Below are positions 1-6,101 of a stretch of 13,076 nucleotides of DNA, in pieces (the first letter of the stretch is position 1; each line of letters starts with the position of its first letter). The notes beneath the pieces were generated by a model, which made no database searches, was not told the DNA's origin, and saw only the letters and a program-made list of their open reading frames with translations. The position numbers and the translations under genes are program-made. The DNA lies in NCBI GenBank assembly GCA_036746875.1, contig DAIODI010000069.1:1-13076 (forward strand), read 5' to 3'. The DNA comes from DAIODI01 sp036746875 (lineage in GTDB: Bacteria > Pseudomonadota > Alphaproteobacteria > Rhizobiales > Aestuariivirgaceae).

Positions 1-192
1 AATCTGGAGCGGCTCACGGCGCTGCCGGTGCTGCTGTGGGACGAGCGGCTCTCCACCGCCGCCGTCGAACGCATGCTGATCGAAGGCGACACCAGCCGGG
101 CGCGGCGCGCGCAGGTGGTGGACAAGCTCGCCGCCGCGTGGATCCTGCAGGGCGCGCTCGATCGCCTCGCCGCGCTCGGGGCCGCGCGCTGA
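1..192 (+). CDS. ruvX: RuvX/YqgF-type Holliday junction resolvase-like protein, C-terminal part
   Basis: The frame is open from base 1 to a TGA at 190-192, giving the last 63 residues of a protein whose start lies outside the window. It contains the YqgF/RuvX family motif WDERLST followed by A-x-x-ML and, near the end, VVDKLAAAWILQGALD, which matches the family's conserved C-terminal D-x-x-AA-x-x-IL signature with its metal-binding Asp. The family has an RNase H-like fold. It is implicated in processing of pre-16S rRNA 5' ends and was originally proposed as a Holliday junction resolvase. The stop codon overlaps the next start (TGATG), so translation is probably coupled to the permease downstream. 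The family call is confident; the molecular role of this copy is inferred. Confidence 0.88.
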   Translation, partial: NLERLTALPVLLWDERLSTAAVERMLIEGDTSRARRAQVVDKLAAAWILQGALDRLAALGAAR

Positions 193-1115
193 TGGACGCC
201 GCGCTCAGTCTGCTGCCGGTGTTCCTCGTCATCGCGCTCGGCCATCTGATCCGCCGCGTCAACCTCATCGGCGAGAGCGACTGGGCGAGCATCGACCGGC
301 TCGCCTATTACGTCCTCTTCCCGGCGATCCTCATCAAGGAGATCGGCGCCGCGGACTTCGCGGGCGTGCCTGTGGTGCGCATGGCGGCCGCCATGATGCT
401 CGCCGTCGTCGCCTTCGGCATCCTGCTGCTGCTCGCCCGCCCGGCGCTGAAGCGGGCGCTCGGCATGAACGAACCCCAGTTCACGAGCCTGTTCCAGGGG
501 GCGACCCGCTGGCACACGTTCATCGCCCTCGCCGTGCTGCCGCTCACCCTGGGGCCCGGTTCGCTGGCGCTCGCGGCGGTGAGCATGGCGGCGATGATCC
601 CGCTCCTCAACGTCATGACCATCGTGGTGATGACGGTGTGCCTCGGCGGCCGGCTGGACGCGGCGGCGATCGGCAAGGCGATCGCCACCAACCCGTTCGT
701 CGTCGGGACGGCCATCGGCCTTGCTGTCGCGGCCGGCGGCGTTCAGCCAGCCCCGTCGCTGGTGTCGGTGCTCGACATCGTGGGGCGCGGCGCGCTCGGC
801 GTTGCGCTTCTGTCCGTGGGCGCCGGGCTCCGGTTCGACCAGTTGCGAAGGACCGGCGCGGCGGTCGTGGCTGCGACCGTGATGAAGCTCGTAGCCATGC
901 CGCTCGCCATGGTGGCGTTCACGACGCTGCTCGGCGTCGGCGGACTGCCGCAGGCCGTGGCGGTGATCTCGGGCGCGGTGCCCACCGGCTCCGGCGGCTA
1001 CATCCTCGCACGTCAGATGGGCGGGGATGCGCCGATGTTCGCCGCCATCCTCACGTTGCAGGTGATCGTCTCCGCCGTCACCCTGCCGCTGTGGGCGGCG
1101 TGGCTCACCGGGTGA
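192..1115 (+). CDS. AEC family transporter (auxin efflux carrier-like permease)
   Basis: This 307-residue, very hydrophobic protein has about nine or ten predicted membrane segments. It has the AEC (membrane transport protein, Mem_trans) pattern: an N-terminal LPVFLVIALGHLIRR segment, then LAYYVLFPAILIKEI, a central polar loop (FTSLFQGATRWHTFIAL), and a C-terminal half with SVGAGLRF and an AVPTGSGGYILARQMGG loop. Bacterial AEC proteins are inner-membrane carriers for small organic anions such as malate or malonate; the substrate here cannot be read from sequence. The frame stays open upstream inside ruvX, but the ATG at 192 was chosen because it overlaps the ruvX stop and begins exactly at the first membrane segment. 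Its place between ruvX and pyrB suggests readthrough transcription from ruvX. No functional link to pyrimidine synthesis is evident. Confidence 0.88.
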   Translation: MDAALSLLPVFLVIALGHLIRRVNLIGESDWASIDRLAYYVLFPAILIKEIGAADFAGVPVVRMAAAMMLAVVAFGILLLLARPALKRALGMNEPQFTSLFQGATRWHTFIALAVLPLTLGPGSLALAAVSMAAMIPLLNVMTIVVMTVCLGGRLDAAAIGKAIATNPFVVGTAIGLAVAAGGVQPAPSLVSVLDIVGRGALGVALLSVGAGLRFDQLRRTGAAVVAATVMKLVAMPLAMVAFTTLLGVGGLPQAVAVISGAVPTGSGGYILARQMGGDAPMFAAILTLQVIVSAVTLPLWAAWLTG

Positions 1116-1162
1116 AGGCGCACGGCCCGTGACGCGACGGCTGTGGATACCGGCGGGCGAAC

Positions 1163-1192
1163 CTTGCCGGGCGCGGCGGTTGCTCCTATAGA
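1163..1192 (+). promoter_or_regulatory. Predicted sigma70-type promoter for the pyrB operon
   Basis: CTTGCC at 1163-1168 and CTATAG at 1186-1191 are separated by 17 bp. This closely resembles the alphaproteobacterial housekeeping consensus CTTGAC-N17-CTATAT. The predicted transcription start is near 1199, only a few bases before the ATG at 1203, which bears on the choice of pyrB start. It is the only good promoter-like site in the 87-bp gap after the permease gene. Confidence 0.55.
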
Positions 1193-1202
1193 GCGGTCTT
1201 CA

Positions 1203-2216
1203 ATGACACCCGCCAACCAGACGTCCGTCGCGACCGGCTCCGCCGTGTCCGCCGGGAACGGCCATCACCGCATGCCGCCGGTGGTGAAAGCCCGCCATCT
1301 TCTCTCCGTCGCCAACCTGACCGTGCCGGAGATCGGCGCGCTCCTCGACCTCGGCGACCGCTACGTCGAACTCAACCGGCAGGTGGAGAAGAAGCAGTCG
1401 ATCCTGCGCGGCCGCACCCAGGTGAACCTGTTCTTCGAAGCCTCCACCCGTACGCAGAGCTCTTTCGAGCTGGCCGGCAAGCGGCTGGGGGCGGACGTGA
1501 TGAACATGTCGGTGAAGTCCTCCGCCATGTCGAAGGGCGAGACCGTGCTCGACACGGCGATGACGCTCAACGCCATGCACCCGGACCTGCTTATCGTGCG
1601 CCATCATGCCTCCGGCGCGGCGGAGCTTCTTGCCCAGAAGGTCGGCTGCGCGGTGATCAACGCCGGCGACGGCCAGCACGAACATCCCACGCAGGCGCTG
1701 CTCGACGCGCTCACCATCCGCCGCCGCCTGAAGCGCATCGAGGGGCTCGTGGTGGCGATCTGCGGCGACATCGCGCATTCGCGTGTCGCGCGCTCCAACA
1801 TCATGCTGTTGCAGAAGCTCGGCGCCCGGGTTCGCCTCATCGCGCCGTCCACCCTGCTGCCGTCGGGCGCAGACCGGCTCGGCGCGGAGGTTTTCCGCGA
1901 CATGCGCGAGGGGCTCGCGGGCGCCGACGTGGTCATGATGCTGCGCCTGCAACTGGAGCGCATGAACGGCGCGTTCGTGCCTTCGACCCGCGAATACTAT
2001 CACTTCTTCGGCCTCGACGCGGACAAGCTGAAGTGCGCGAAACCGGATGCGCTGGTGATGCACCCCGGCCCCATGAACCGCGGCGTCGAGATCGATTCGA
2101 GCGTCGCCGACGGCGTCCAGTCGGTGATCCGCGAACAGGTGGAGATGGGCGTCGCCGTGCGCATGGCGGTGCTCGACGCGCTCGCCCGCAACCTCCCCGG
2201 CGGAGGCAACGCCTGA
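1203..2216 (+). CDS. pyrB: Aspartate carbamoyltransferase catalytic subunit
   Basis: Condenses carbamoyl phosphate with L-aspartate to carbamoyl-aspartate, the committed step of de novo pyrimidine synthesis in the cytoplasm. Seen: the carbamoyl-phosphate site FFEASTRTQSSFELAGKRLG (S81-T-R-T84), HHASG, EHPTQALLD (H161-P-T-Q164), ICGDIAHSRVARSN and the C-terminal MHPGPMNRGVEI (MHPGP at 286-290). Length from 1203 is 337 aa. The first 23 residues are low-complexity, and starting at the in-frame ATG at 1272 would give 314 aa, nearer the usual family size. A GTG at 1143 also keeps the frame open but lies upstream of the predicted promoter. The 1203 start would give a nearly leaderless mRNA; the 1272 start would leave a leader of about 70 nt. 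Neither has a strong ribosome binding site. The stop overlaps the next gene's ATG (TGATG). No pyrI is present; in related bacteria PyrB works with an inactive PyrC paralogue, which is what follows. Confidence 0.95.
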   Translation: MTPANQTSVATGSAVSAGNGHHRMPPVVKARHLLSVANLTVPEIGALLDLGDRYVELNRQVEKKQSILRGRTQVNLFFEASTRTQSSFELAGKRLGADVMNMSVKSSAMSKGETVLDTAMTLNAMHPDLLIVRHHASGAAELLAQKVGCAVINAGDGQHEHPTQALLDALTIRRRLKRIEGLVVAICGDIAHSRVARSNIMLLQKLGARVRLIAPSTLLPSGADRLGAEVFRDMREGLAGADVVMMLRLQLERMNGAFVPSTREYYHFFGLDADKLKCAKPDALVMHPGPMNRGVEIDSSVADGVQSVIREQVEMGVAVRMAVLDALARNLPGGGNA

Positions 2217-3532
2217 TGGCGCTCGACACCCAGTTCCGCGGCGATCCCGCGAGGCGCGCCTTCCTCAACGCCCGCCTGCTCGATCCCTCGCGCGGCGTCG
2301 ACGCGAAGGGCGGCGTACTGATCGCCGACGGCCGCATCATCGCCGCCGGCGCGAACGTCGACCAGCGGGCGGCCGGCGCGGGCACGCCCACCGTCGATTG
2401 CGGCGGCAAGCTTTTGATCCCCGGCATCGTGGACATGCGGGTGTTCACCGGCGAGCCCGGCAACGAACACCGCGAAACGCTGGCCACGGCCTCGGAGGCC
2501 GCGGCGGCGGGCGGCGTCACCACCATGATCGTGATGCCCGACACCGATCCCGTCATCGACGACGCGGCGATCGTGGACTTCATCCTGAGGCGGGCCCGCG
2601 ACACCGCCACGGTGCGCGTTGCGCCGATGGCGGCGATCACCAAGGGCCTCGGCGGCGAGCTGATGACCGAGATCGGCATGCTGCGCGAGGCCGGCGCGGT
2701 CGCCGTCACCGGCGGGCGCAAGCCGGTCCGCAACGCCCGCGTGCTGCGCCGGGCGCTGGCCTACGCCCGCGACTTCAACATGCTCGTCGTTCACCACGCC
2801 GAGGAGCCGGACCTCGCCTGCGGCGTGATGAACGAGGGCGAGGTGGCGACCCGGCTGGGGCTGCCGGGGATCCCGGCGGCGGCGGAAGTCATCATGCTCG
2901 AGCGCGACCTGCGCCTCGTCGAGCTCACCGGCGCGCGCTACCATGCGGCGCAGGTGTCGTCGGCGGCGGCGCTGGAGGTGATCCGCGCCGCCAAGGCCAA
3001 GGGCCTGCCGGTGTCCTGCGGCGTGTCGATCAACCACCTGGTGCTGAACGAGAACGACATCGGCGCCTACCGCACCTTCTTCAAGCTCTCGCCGCCGCTG
3101 CGCACCGAGGACGACCGCCGCGCGCTGGTGGCGGGCGTCGCCGACGGCATGATCGACGTGATCGTGTCGAGCCACGATCCCCAGGACGCCGACACCAAGC
3201 GCCTGCCGTTCGCCGAGGCCGAGTTCGGCGCCATCGGGCTGGAGACGCTGCTCGCCGCCGCGCTGTCGCTGCACCATCGCGGCGAGGTCCCGCTCGTCCG
3301 GCTGGTGGACGCGCTATCCACCCGGCCCTCGAAGCTGCTCGGGTTCGAAACCGGGCGGCTGGCGCCGGGCGCGCCGGCCGATTTCGTCATCGCCGATCCC
3401 GAGATCCCCTGGACGGTGGTCAACGACCGGCTCCGGTCGCGGTCGAAGAACACGCCGTTCGAGCACCAGGCGATGCAGGGGCGCGCGGTTGAAACGGTCG
3501 TCGCCGGGCGCACCGTCTACACCTTCGCCTGA
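2216..3532 (+). CDS. Non-catalytic dihydroorotase paralogue (PyrC-like partner of PyrB)
   Basis: A 438-residue amidohydrolase-fold protein of the dihydroorotase family. Seen: an N-terminal beta-sandwich strand set, LIPGIVDM, GGVTTMIVMPDTDP, ISINHLVLNEND, FFKLSPPLRTEDDR and a C-terminal GAPADFVI segment. The catalytic metal site is destroyed. The HxH of the canonical D-x-H-x-H loop is replaced by R75 and F77 (DMRVFTGEPG). The usual catalytic Asp motif DHAP is replaced by SSHDP (S319-H320). The second His of the HxxHxS motif is Gln (YHAAQVSS). Such dead paralogues (often annotated pyrC, pyrC' or pyrX) sit beside pyrB in many Proteobacteria and, in Pseudomonas, are needed to assemble active PyrB dodecamers. 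I infer a structural role here. The true dihydroorotase must be elsewhere. GGAGG at 2202-2206 is a good ribosome binding site inside the end of pyrB, and the TGATG overlap suggests coupled, roughly stoichiometric synthesis. Confidence 0.9.
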   Translation: MALDTQFRGDPARRAFLNARLLDPSRGVDAKGGVLIADGRIIAAGANVDQRAAGAGTPTVDCGGKLLIPGIVDMRVFTGEPGNEHRETLATASEAAAAGGVTTMIVMPDTDPVIDDAAIVDFILRRARDTATVRVAPMAAITKGLGGELMTEIGMLREAGAVAVTGGRKPVRNARVLRRALAYARDFNMLVVHHAEEPDLACGVMNEGEVATRLGLPGIPAAAEVIMLERDLRLVELTGARYHAAQVSSAAALEVIRAAKAKGLPVSCGVSINHLVLNENDIGAYRTFFKLSPPLRTEDDRRALVAGVADGMIDVIVSSHDPQDADTKRLPFAEAEFGAIGLETLLAAALSLHHRGEVPLVRLVDALSTRPSKLLGFETGRLAPGAPADFVIADPEIPWTVVNDRLRSRSKNTPFEHQAMQGRAVETVVAGRTVYTFA

Positions 3533-3553
3533 GCCCATGGGCGGGGCCAGGCG

Positions 3554-4132
3554 ATGATCCTTCTGTGGGCGCTGGCGGGTTACCTCTCGGGGTCGGTTCC
3601 CTTCGGCCTGCTGCTGACGCGCCTGGCGGGCCTCGGCGACATCCGCCGGATCGGCTCCGGCAACATCGGCGCGACCAACGTGCTGCGCTCCGGCCGTCGG
3701 GGACTCGCCGCCGCCACGCTCCTGCTCGACGCGCTAAAGGGCGCGCTGCCCGTGCTCGCCGCCGGCCACTTCGGCGGAGCCGACGCGGCGGCCGTCGCGG
3801 CGATCGCCGCGTTCGCAGGTCACATCTTCCCGGTGTGGCTGGGCTTCAGGGGCGGCAAGGGCGTCGCCACCTATCTCGGCGGACTGGCCGGCCTGTCGCC
3901 GCCCGTGGCGCTGGTCTTCGCCACCGCGTGGCTGATCACGGCCTTAGCGTTCCGCTATTCGTCCGCCGCCGCCATGGCCGCCGCGATCGCCGCATCGGCC
4001 GCCGCGACGATGTGGACGCCGCCGCCGGGCGCGCTCGCCATCGCGGCCATGGGGGCGTTCCTGTTCTTCACCCACCGCGCCAACCTGGACCGGCTGCGCC
4101 GGGGCGTCGAGCCGAAGATCGGCCAGCGTTAA
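3554..4132 (+). CDS. plsY: Acyl-phosphate:glycerol-3-phosphate acyltransferase PlsY
   Basis: A 192-residue inner-membrane enzyme that transfers an acyl group from acyl-phosphate (made by PlsX) to sn-glycerol 3-phosphate, giving lysophosphatidic acid at the start of phospholipid synthesis. Seen: the first membrane helix with SGSVPFGLLL, the conserved cytoplasmic motif GSGNIGATN at residues 34-42, the second motif GFRGGKGVAT at 97-106, and a late FFTHRANLDRLRRG segment matching the third family motif. About five membrane helices are predicted. Length is normal. It starts 21 bp after the pyrC-like gene, with no obvious terminator between, so it probably belongs to the pyrB transcript; this plsY position after pyrC is common in alphaproteobacteria. 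Confidence 0.95.
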   Translation: MILLWALAGYLSGSVPFGLLLTRLAGLGDIRRIGSGNIGATNVLRSGRRGLAAATLLLDALKGALPVLAAGHFGGADAAAVAAIAAFAGHIFPVWLGFRGGKGVATYLGGLAGLSPPVALVFATAWLITALAFRYSSAAAMAAAIAASAAATMWTPPPGALAIAAMGAFLFFTHRANLDRLRRGVEPKIGQR

Positions 4133-4152
4133 GTCTTTCCCGGTCTTTTCGG

Positions 4153-4183
4153 TTGCGCTTTTGCATCCGGTATTCCTAAGAAT
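4153..4183 (+). promoter_or_regulatory. Possible weak promoter upstream of dprA
   Basis: The 90-bp gap between plsY and dprA is visibly less GC-rich than its flanks. It holds TTGCGC at 4153-4158 and TAAGAA at 4177-4182 with an 18-bp spacer. The match is weak, and dprA may simply be read through from plsY. A clear ribosome binding site, GGAAGGA at 4212-4218, precedes the GTG start. Confidence 0.25.
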
Positions 4184-4222
4184 TGCGTCGGGGAACCTGA
4201 GGACGCCGGCCGGAAGGATTTC

Positions 4223-5332
4223 GTGCAACGGCTGCTGACGGACGAACAGCGCATCGACTGGCTGCGGTTGATCCGCAGCGAGAACATCGGACCGTTGACC
4301 TTCCGCGCCCTGGTGAACCGGTTCGGCGGCGCTGCGGCCGCGCTGGAGGCGCTGCCCGGCCTTTACCGCAAGGGTGGCCGGCCGGCGGCGCGCATCTGCA
4401 GCCGCGCGGAAGCGGAGGAGGCGCTGGCGGCGGCCGATCGCGCCGGGGCGCGCTTCGTCGCCATCGGCGAACCCGGCTACCCTTCGCTGCTGCGGCAGAT
4501 CGATCGTGCGCCGATCATGCTCTGCATCAAGGGCGACCCGTCGCTGCTTGAGCGGCCGTGCCTCGCCGTCGTCGGCGCGCGTAACGCGTCCGCCATCGGC
4601 ATGCGCTTCACCCGCGACCTCGCCGGCGCGGTCGGCCGGGCCGGCGTCATAATTGTTTCGGGCCTGGCGCGCGGCATCGACACCGCCGCCCACGAGGCGG
4701 CGCTTGAGACGGGTACGGCGGCGGTTCTGGCGGGCGGCGTGGATGTCGTCTATCCGCCGGAGAATGTGAAACTTCAGGCGGCCATCGCCGAGCGCGGCGT
4801 GCTCGTCAGCGAACATGCGCCCGGCGCCGTTCCCCTCGCCCGGCATTTTCCGCAGCGCAACCGCATCATCGCGGGAACGTCGCTCGGCGTCGTGGTGATG
4901 GAGGCGGCGCTGCGTTCGGGCTCGCTCATCACGGCGCGGCTCGCCGCCGAACAGGGTCGCGAGGTGTTCGCGGTGCCGGGATCGCCGCTCGACCAGCGCG
5001 CTTCAGGCACCAACCGCCTGATCCAGGACGGAGCGCAGCTCGTGGCCTCGATCGAGGACGTTCTGAAAGGTCTCGACGACCTGAAGGCCCGCGACCGCGG
5101 CGGTGAGGTGTTCATGCAACCCGCAAACCCCGGCGACGCCTACGGCCATCCGGAGGTGCCGGAATCGCTGCACGCCCGCCTCATCCAGCTGCTGTCGCCC
5201 TCGCCGGTCTCCATCGACGACCTGATCCGGGAGTCGGCGGCGCCGGCTCACCTCGTGGTGGCGGCGCTGCTGGAACTCGAACTGGCCGGGCGGATCGAAC
5301 GGCACTCAGGCCAGCGAGTTTCGCTGGCCTGA
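4223..5332 (+). CDS. dprA: DNA-processing protein DprA (Smf)
   Basis: A 369-residue cytoplasmic protein that binds single-stranded DNA and loads RecA during natural transformation; it is also widespread in bacteria not known to be competent. Seen in order: an N-terminal helical SAM-like region (about 1-85); a Rossmann-fold DprA core with VVGARNAS (about 116-123), SGLARGIDTAAHEAAL (from 146), GGVDVVYPPEN, FPQRNRIIAG, GSLITARLAAEQGREVFAVPG and GTNRLIQDGA; then a C-terminal winged-helix domain (about 305-369) typical of the longer Gram-negative form. The GTG start at 4223 is supported by GGAAGGA at 4212-4218 with suitable spacing and by its position at the start of the N-terminal domain. The last codons form a perfect hairpin (listed separately). 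It converges with the small minus-strand gene that ends at 5346. Confidence 0.95.
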   Translation: MQRLLTDEQRIDWLRLIRSENIGPLTFRALVNRFGGAAAALEALPGLYRKGGRPAARICSRAEAEEALAAADRAGARFVAIGEPGYPSLLRQIDRAPIMLCIKGDPSLLERPCLAVVGARNASAIGMRFTRDLAGAVGRAGVIIVSGLARGIDTAAHEAALETGTAAVLAGGVDVVYPPENVKLQAAIAERGVLVSEHAPGAVPLARHFPQRNRIIAGTSLGVVVMEAALRSGSLITARLAAEQGREVFAVPGSPLDQRASGTNRLIQDGAQLVASIEDVLKGLDDLKARDRGGEVFMQPANPGDAYGHPEVPESLHARLIQLLSPSPVSIDDLIRESAAPAHLVVAALLELELAGRIERHSGQRVSLA

Positions 5333-5333
5333 G
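5305..5333. terminator. Perfect 12-bp hairpin over the dprA stop codon, possible bidirectional terminator
   Basis: CTCAGGCCAGCG at 5305-5316 pairs perfectly with CGCTGGCCTGAG at 5322-5333 around an AGTTT loop. The left arm encodes the final residues of DprA and the right arm includes its stop. It lies exactly between two convergent genes, where a shared transcript end is expected. Neither strand has a U-tract after the stem, so it may act with Rho, act as an RNA-stabilising 3' end, or not terminate at all. The hairpin itself is certain; the function is inferred. Confidence 0.5.
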
Positions 5334-5345
5334 CGGCGTCCTCGA

Positions 5346-5579
5346 TCAGTGCCGGGTGCGGCGCGGCGCGGTCGCCGCCTCATGGGCCACCATCTCCAGC
5401 AGATAGGTCATGAACTTCATGTCCGACTGCATGGCCAGACTGCGCATCTGGCACGCCATGTGTCCGATGTACTCGTAAAGCTCCTCATCCCTGAGAAGGA
5501 GAGGTCTGGTTTCGAGGGTGGGCTCGTTGGAGAGCACCTCATCCTCTTCGGCGCCTTCGCGCCCCTGCCACTGCGTCAT
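5346..5579 (-). CDS. Small helical protein of unknown function, paralogue A
   Basis: A 77-residue minus-strand reading frame. The N-terminal 30 residues are acidic and probably disordered. The C-terminal half is predicted to form two amphipathic helices (EELYEYIGHMACQMRSLAMQ, then MKFMTYLLEMVAHEA) and ends in a basic tail. Over its last 46 residues it aligns without gaps to the protein encoded at 5699-5950, with 21 identities by eye. This conservation is strong evidence that both are real genes rather than chance frames. The start ATG at 5579-5577 has a G-rich stretch (GGGGG, 5591-5587 on the minus strand) about 8 bases upstream as a plausible ribosome binding site. There is no signal peptide, membrane segment or Cys/His metal motif. 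I do not recognise a named family; small two-helix proteins of this look are common unannotated genes in alphaproteobacteria (from memory). Convergent with dprA. Confidence 0.72.
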   Translation of the reverse strand: MTQWQGREGAEEDEVLSNEPTLETRPLLLRDEELYEYIGHMACQMRSLAMQSDMKFMTYLLEMVAHEAATAPRRTRH

Positions 5580-5590
5580 TGCTTTGCCCC

Positions 5591-5679
5591 CGGCTCTATC
5601 TGCTGCCGTTAGTTTTAGCGCACTCCATGCACGATTGCATCGGCGGTGCGCCAGTCACACTAACAGTTGCAGATTGCCG
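5591..5679. repeat. Long imperfect nested inverted repeat between the two small paralogous genes
   Basis: Five pairs of complementary arms share nearly the same centre: CGGC 5591-5594 with GCCG 5676-5679; ATCTGC 5598-5603 with GCAGAT 5669-5674; GTTAGT 5608-5613 with ACTAAC 5659-5664; GCGCAC 5618-5623 with GTGCGC 5646-5651; ATGCA 5627-5631 with TGCAT 5636-5640. The ATCTGC and GTTAGT arms are separated by exactly 4 bases on both sides. The structure fills most of the 119-bp gap upstream of paralogue A (minus strand). It could be a folded RNA leader or 3' end, a set of operators, or a small palindromic mobile element. No U-tract follows on either strand, so a standard intrinsic terminator is unlikely. 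Confidence 0.6.
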
Positions 5680-5698
5680 TAATGGTTGACGTGGCGAT

Positions 5699-5950
5699 CT
5701 ACTTGCGGCGTTTCTGTGTAGTGGTAAACGCCTCCTCAAAGACCATCTCAAGCAGATAGGCCAAGAACTTGTGATCGACAGACTGCGCCAGATGGCGCAA
5801 CTGCAACGAAACATCCGCGATGTACTCGCAGACTTCGACCTCCGTTGCGTGGCTTCCGTCGCCAGGGGAATCGCCGGCCGATTGTCCCCCGAGAGCGATC
5901 GGCGGTGCTATTCTGCGGGATACCTGTTGCGTTGTCTTGCTGGCTTTCAT
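5699..5950 (-). CDS. Small helical protein of unknown function, paralogue B
   Basis: An 83-residue minus-strand reading frame. The first 35 residues are polar and low-complexity; the last 46 form a predicted two-helix hairpin (EVCEYIADVSLQLRHLAQS, then HKFLAYLLEMVFEEA) with a basic QKRRK end. This half matches the protein at 5346-5579, sharing EYI, Q-x-R-x-LA, D-x-KF, YLLEMV and EA at identical spacing. GGGGGCG just upstream of the ATG at 5950 is a likely ribosome binding site, similar to the G-run before paralogue A. Base composition is lower in GC than in the flanking core genes, consistent with weaker codon constraint or later acquisition. It is divergent from topA across 226 bp. Function unknown; it could be a small regulator or adaptor, possibly forming a hetero-oligomer with paralogue A, but nothing in the sequence shows a partner. 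Confidence 0.7.
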   Translation of the reverse strand: MKASKTTQQVSRRIAPPIALGGQSAGDSPGDGSHATEVEVCEYIADVSLQLRHLAQSVDHKFLAYLLEMVFEEAFTTTQKRRK

Positions 5951-6009
5951 AGATCGCCCCCGTTCGGGTGCATTCCCGTATCAACAACAGCCTGGAATTA
6001 CTATCCCGC

Positions 6010-6045
6010 GTTGCAATGGACATTTAAACCAATCAAAGGTTGCAA
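6010..6045. repeat. Two direct copies of GTTGCAA, 29 bp apart
   Basis: GTTGCAA occurs at 6010-6016 and 6039-6045. Its core TTGCAA is self-complementary, so each copy could be read by a dimeric regulator. The spacing is close to three helical turns. The copies lie between the divergent small gene and topA and could form an operator, but chance is possible in a short AT-richer segment. Confidence 0.3.
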
Positions 6046-6073
6046 AATGCAGAGCTGGCGGCTGAAACCACAC

Positions 6074-6101
6074 CTTGCCCGGCGACCAAGCCTCCTATAT
6101 G
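6074..6101 (+). promoter_or_regulatory. Possible topA promoter
   Basis: CTTGCC at 6074-6079 and CTATAT at 6095-6100 match the alphaproteobacterial housekeeping elements, and the -10 is exact. The spacer of 15 bp is shorter than the usual 17, which lowers confidence. The predicted start near 6108 would give a 5' leader of about 70 nt before the ATG at 6177. The pyrB promoter in this window carries similar CCTTGCC and CTCCTATA elements. Confidence 0.4.

Noticed and set aside
36..191. Upstream extension of the AEC permease into ruvX
   Set aside because: The extra residues are Arg-rich and shadow ruvX; ATG 192 coincides with the ruvX stop and the first membrane helix.
5346..5950. Idea that the two small minus-strand genes are a toxin-antitoxin pair
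   Set aside because: The two products are paralogues of each other, with no toxin fold or DNA-binding motif visible and a gap of 119 bp instead of the usual overlap.
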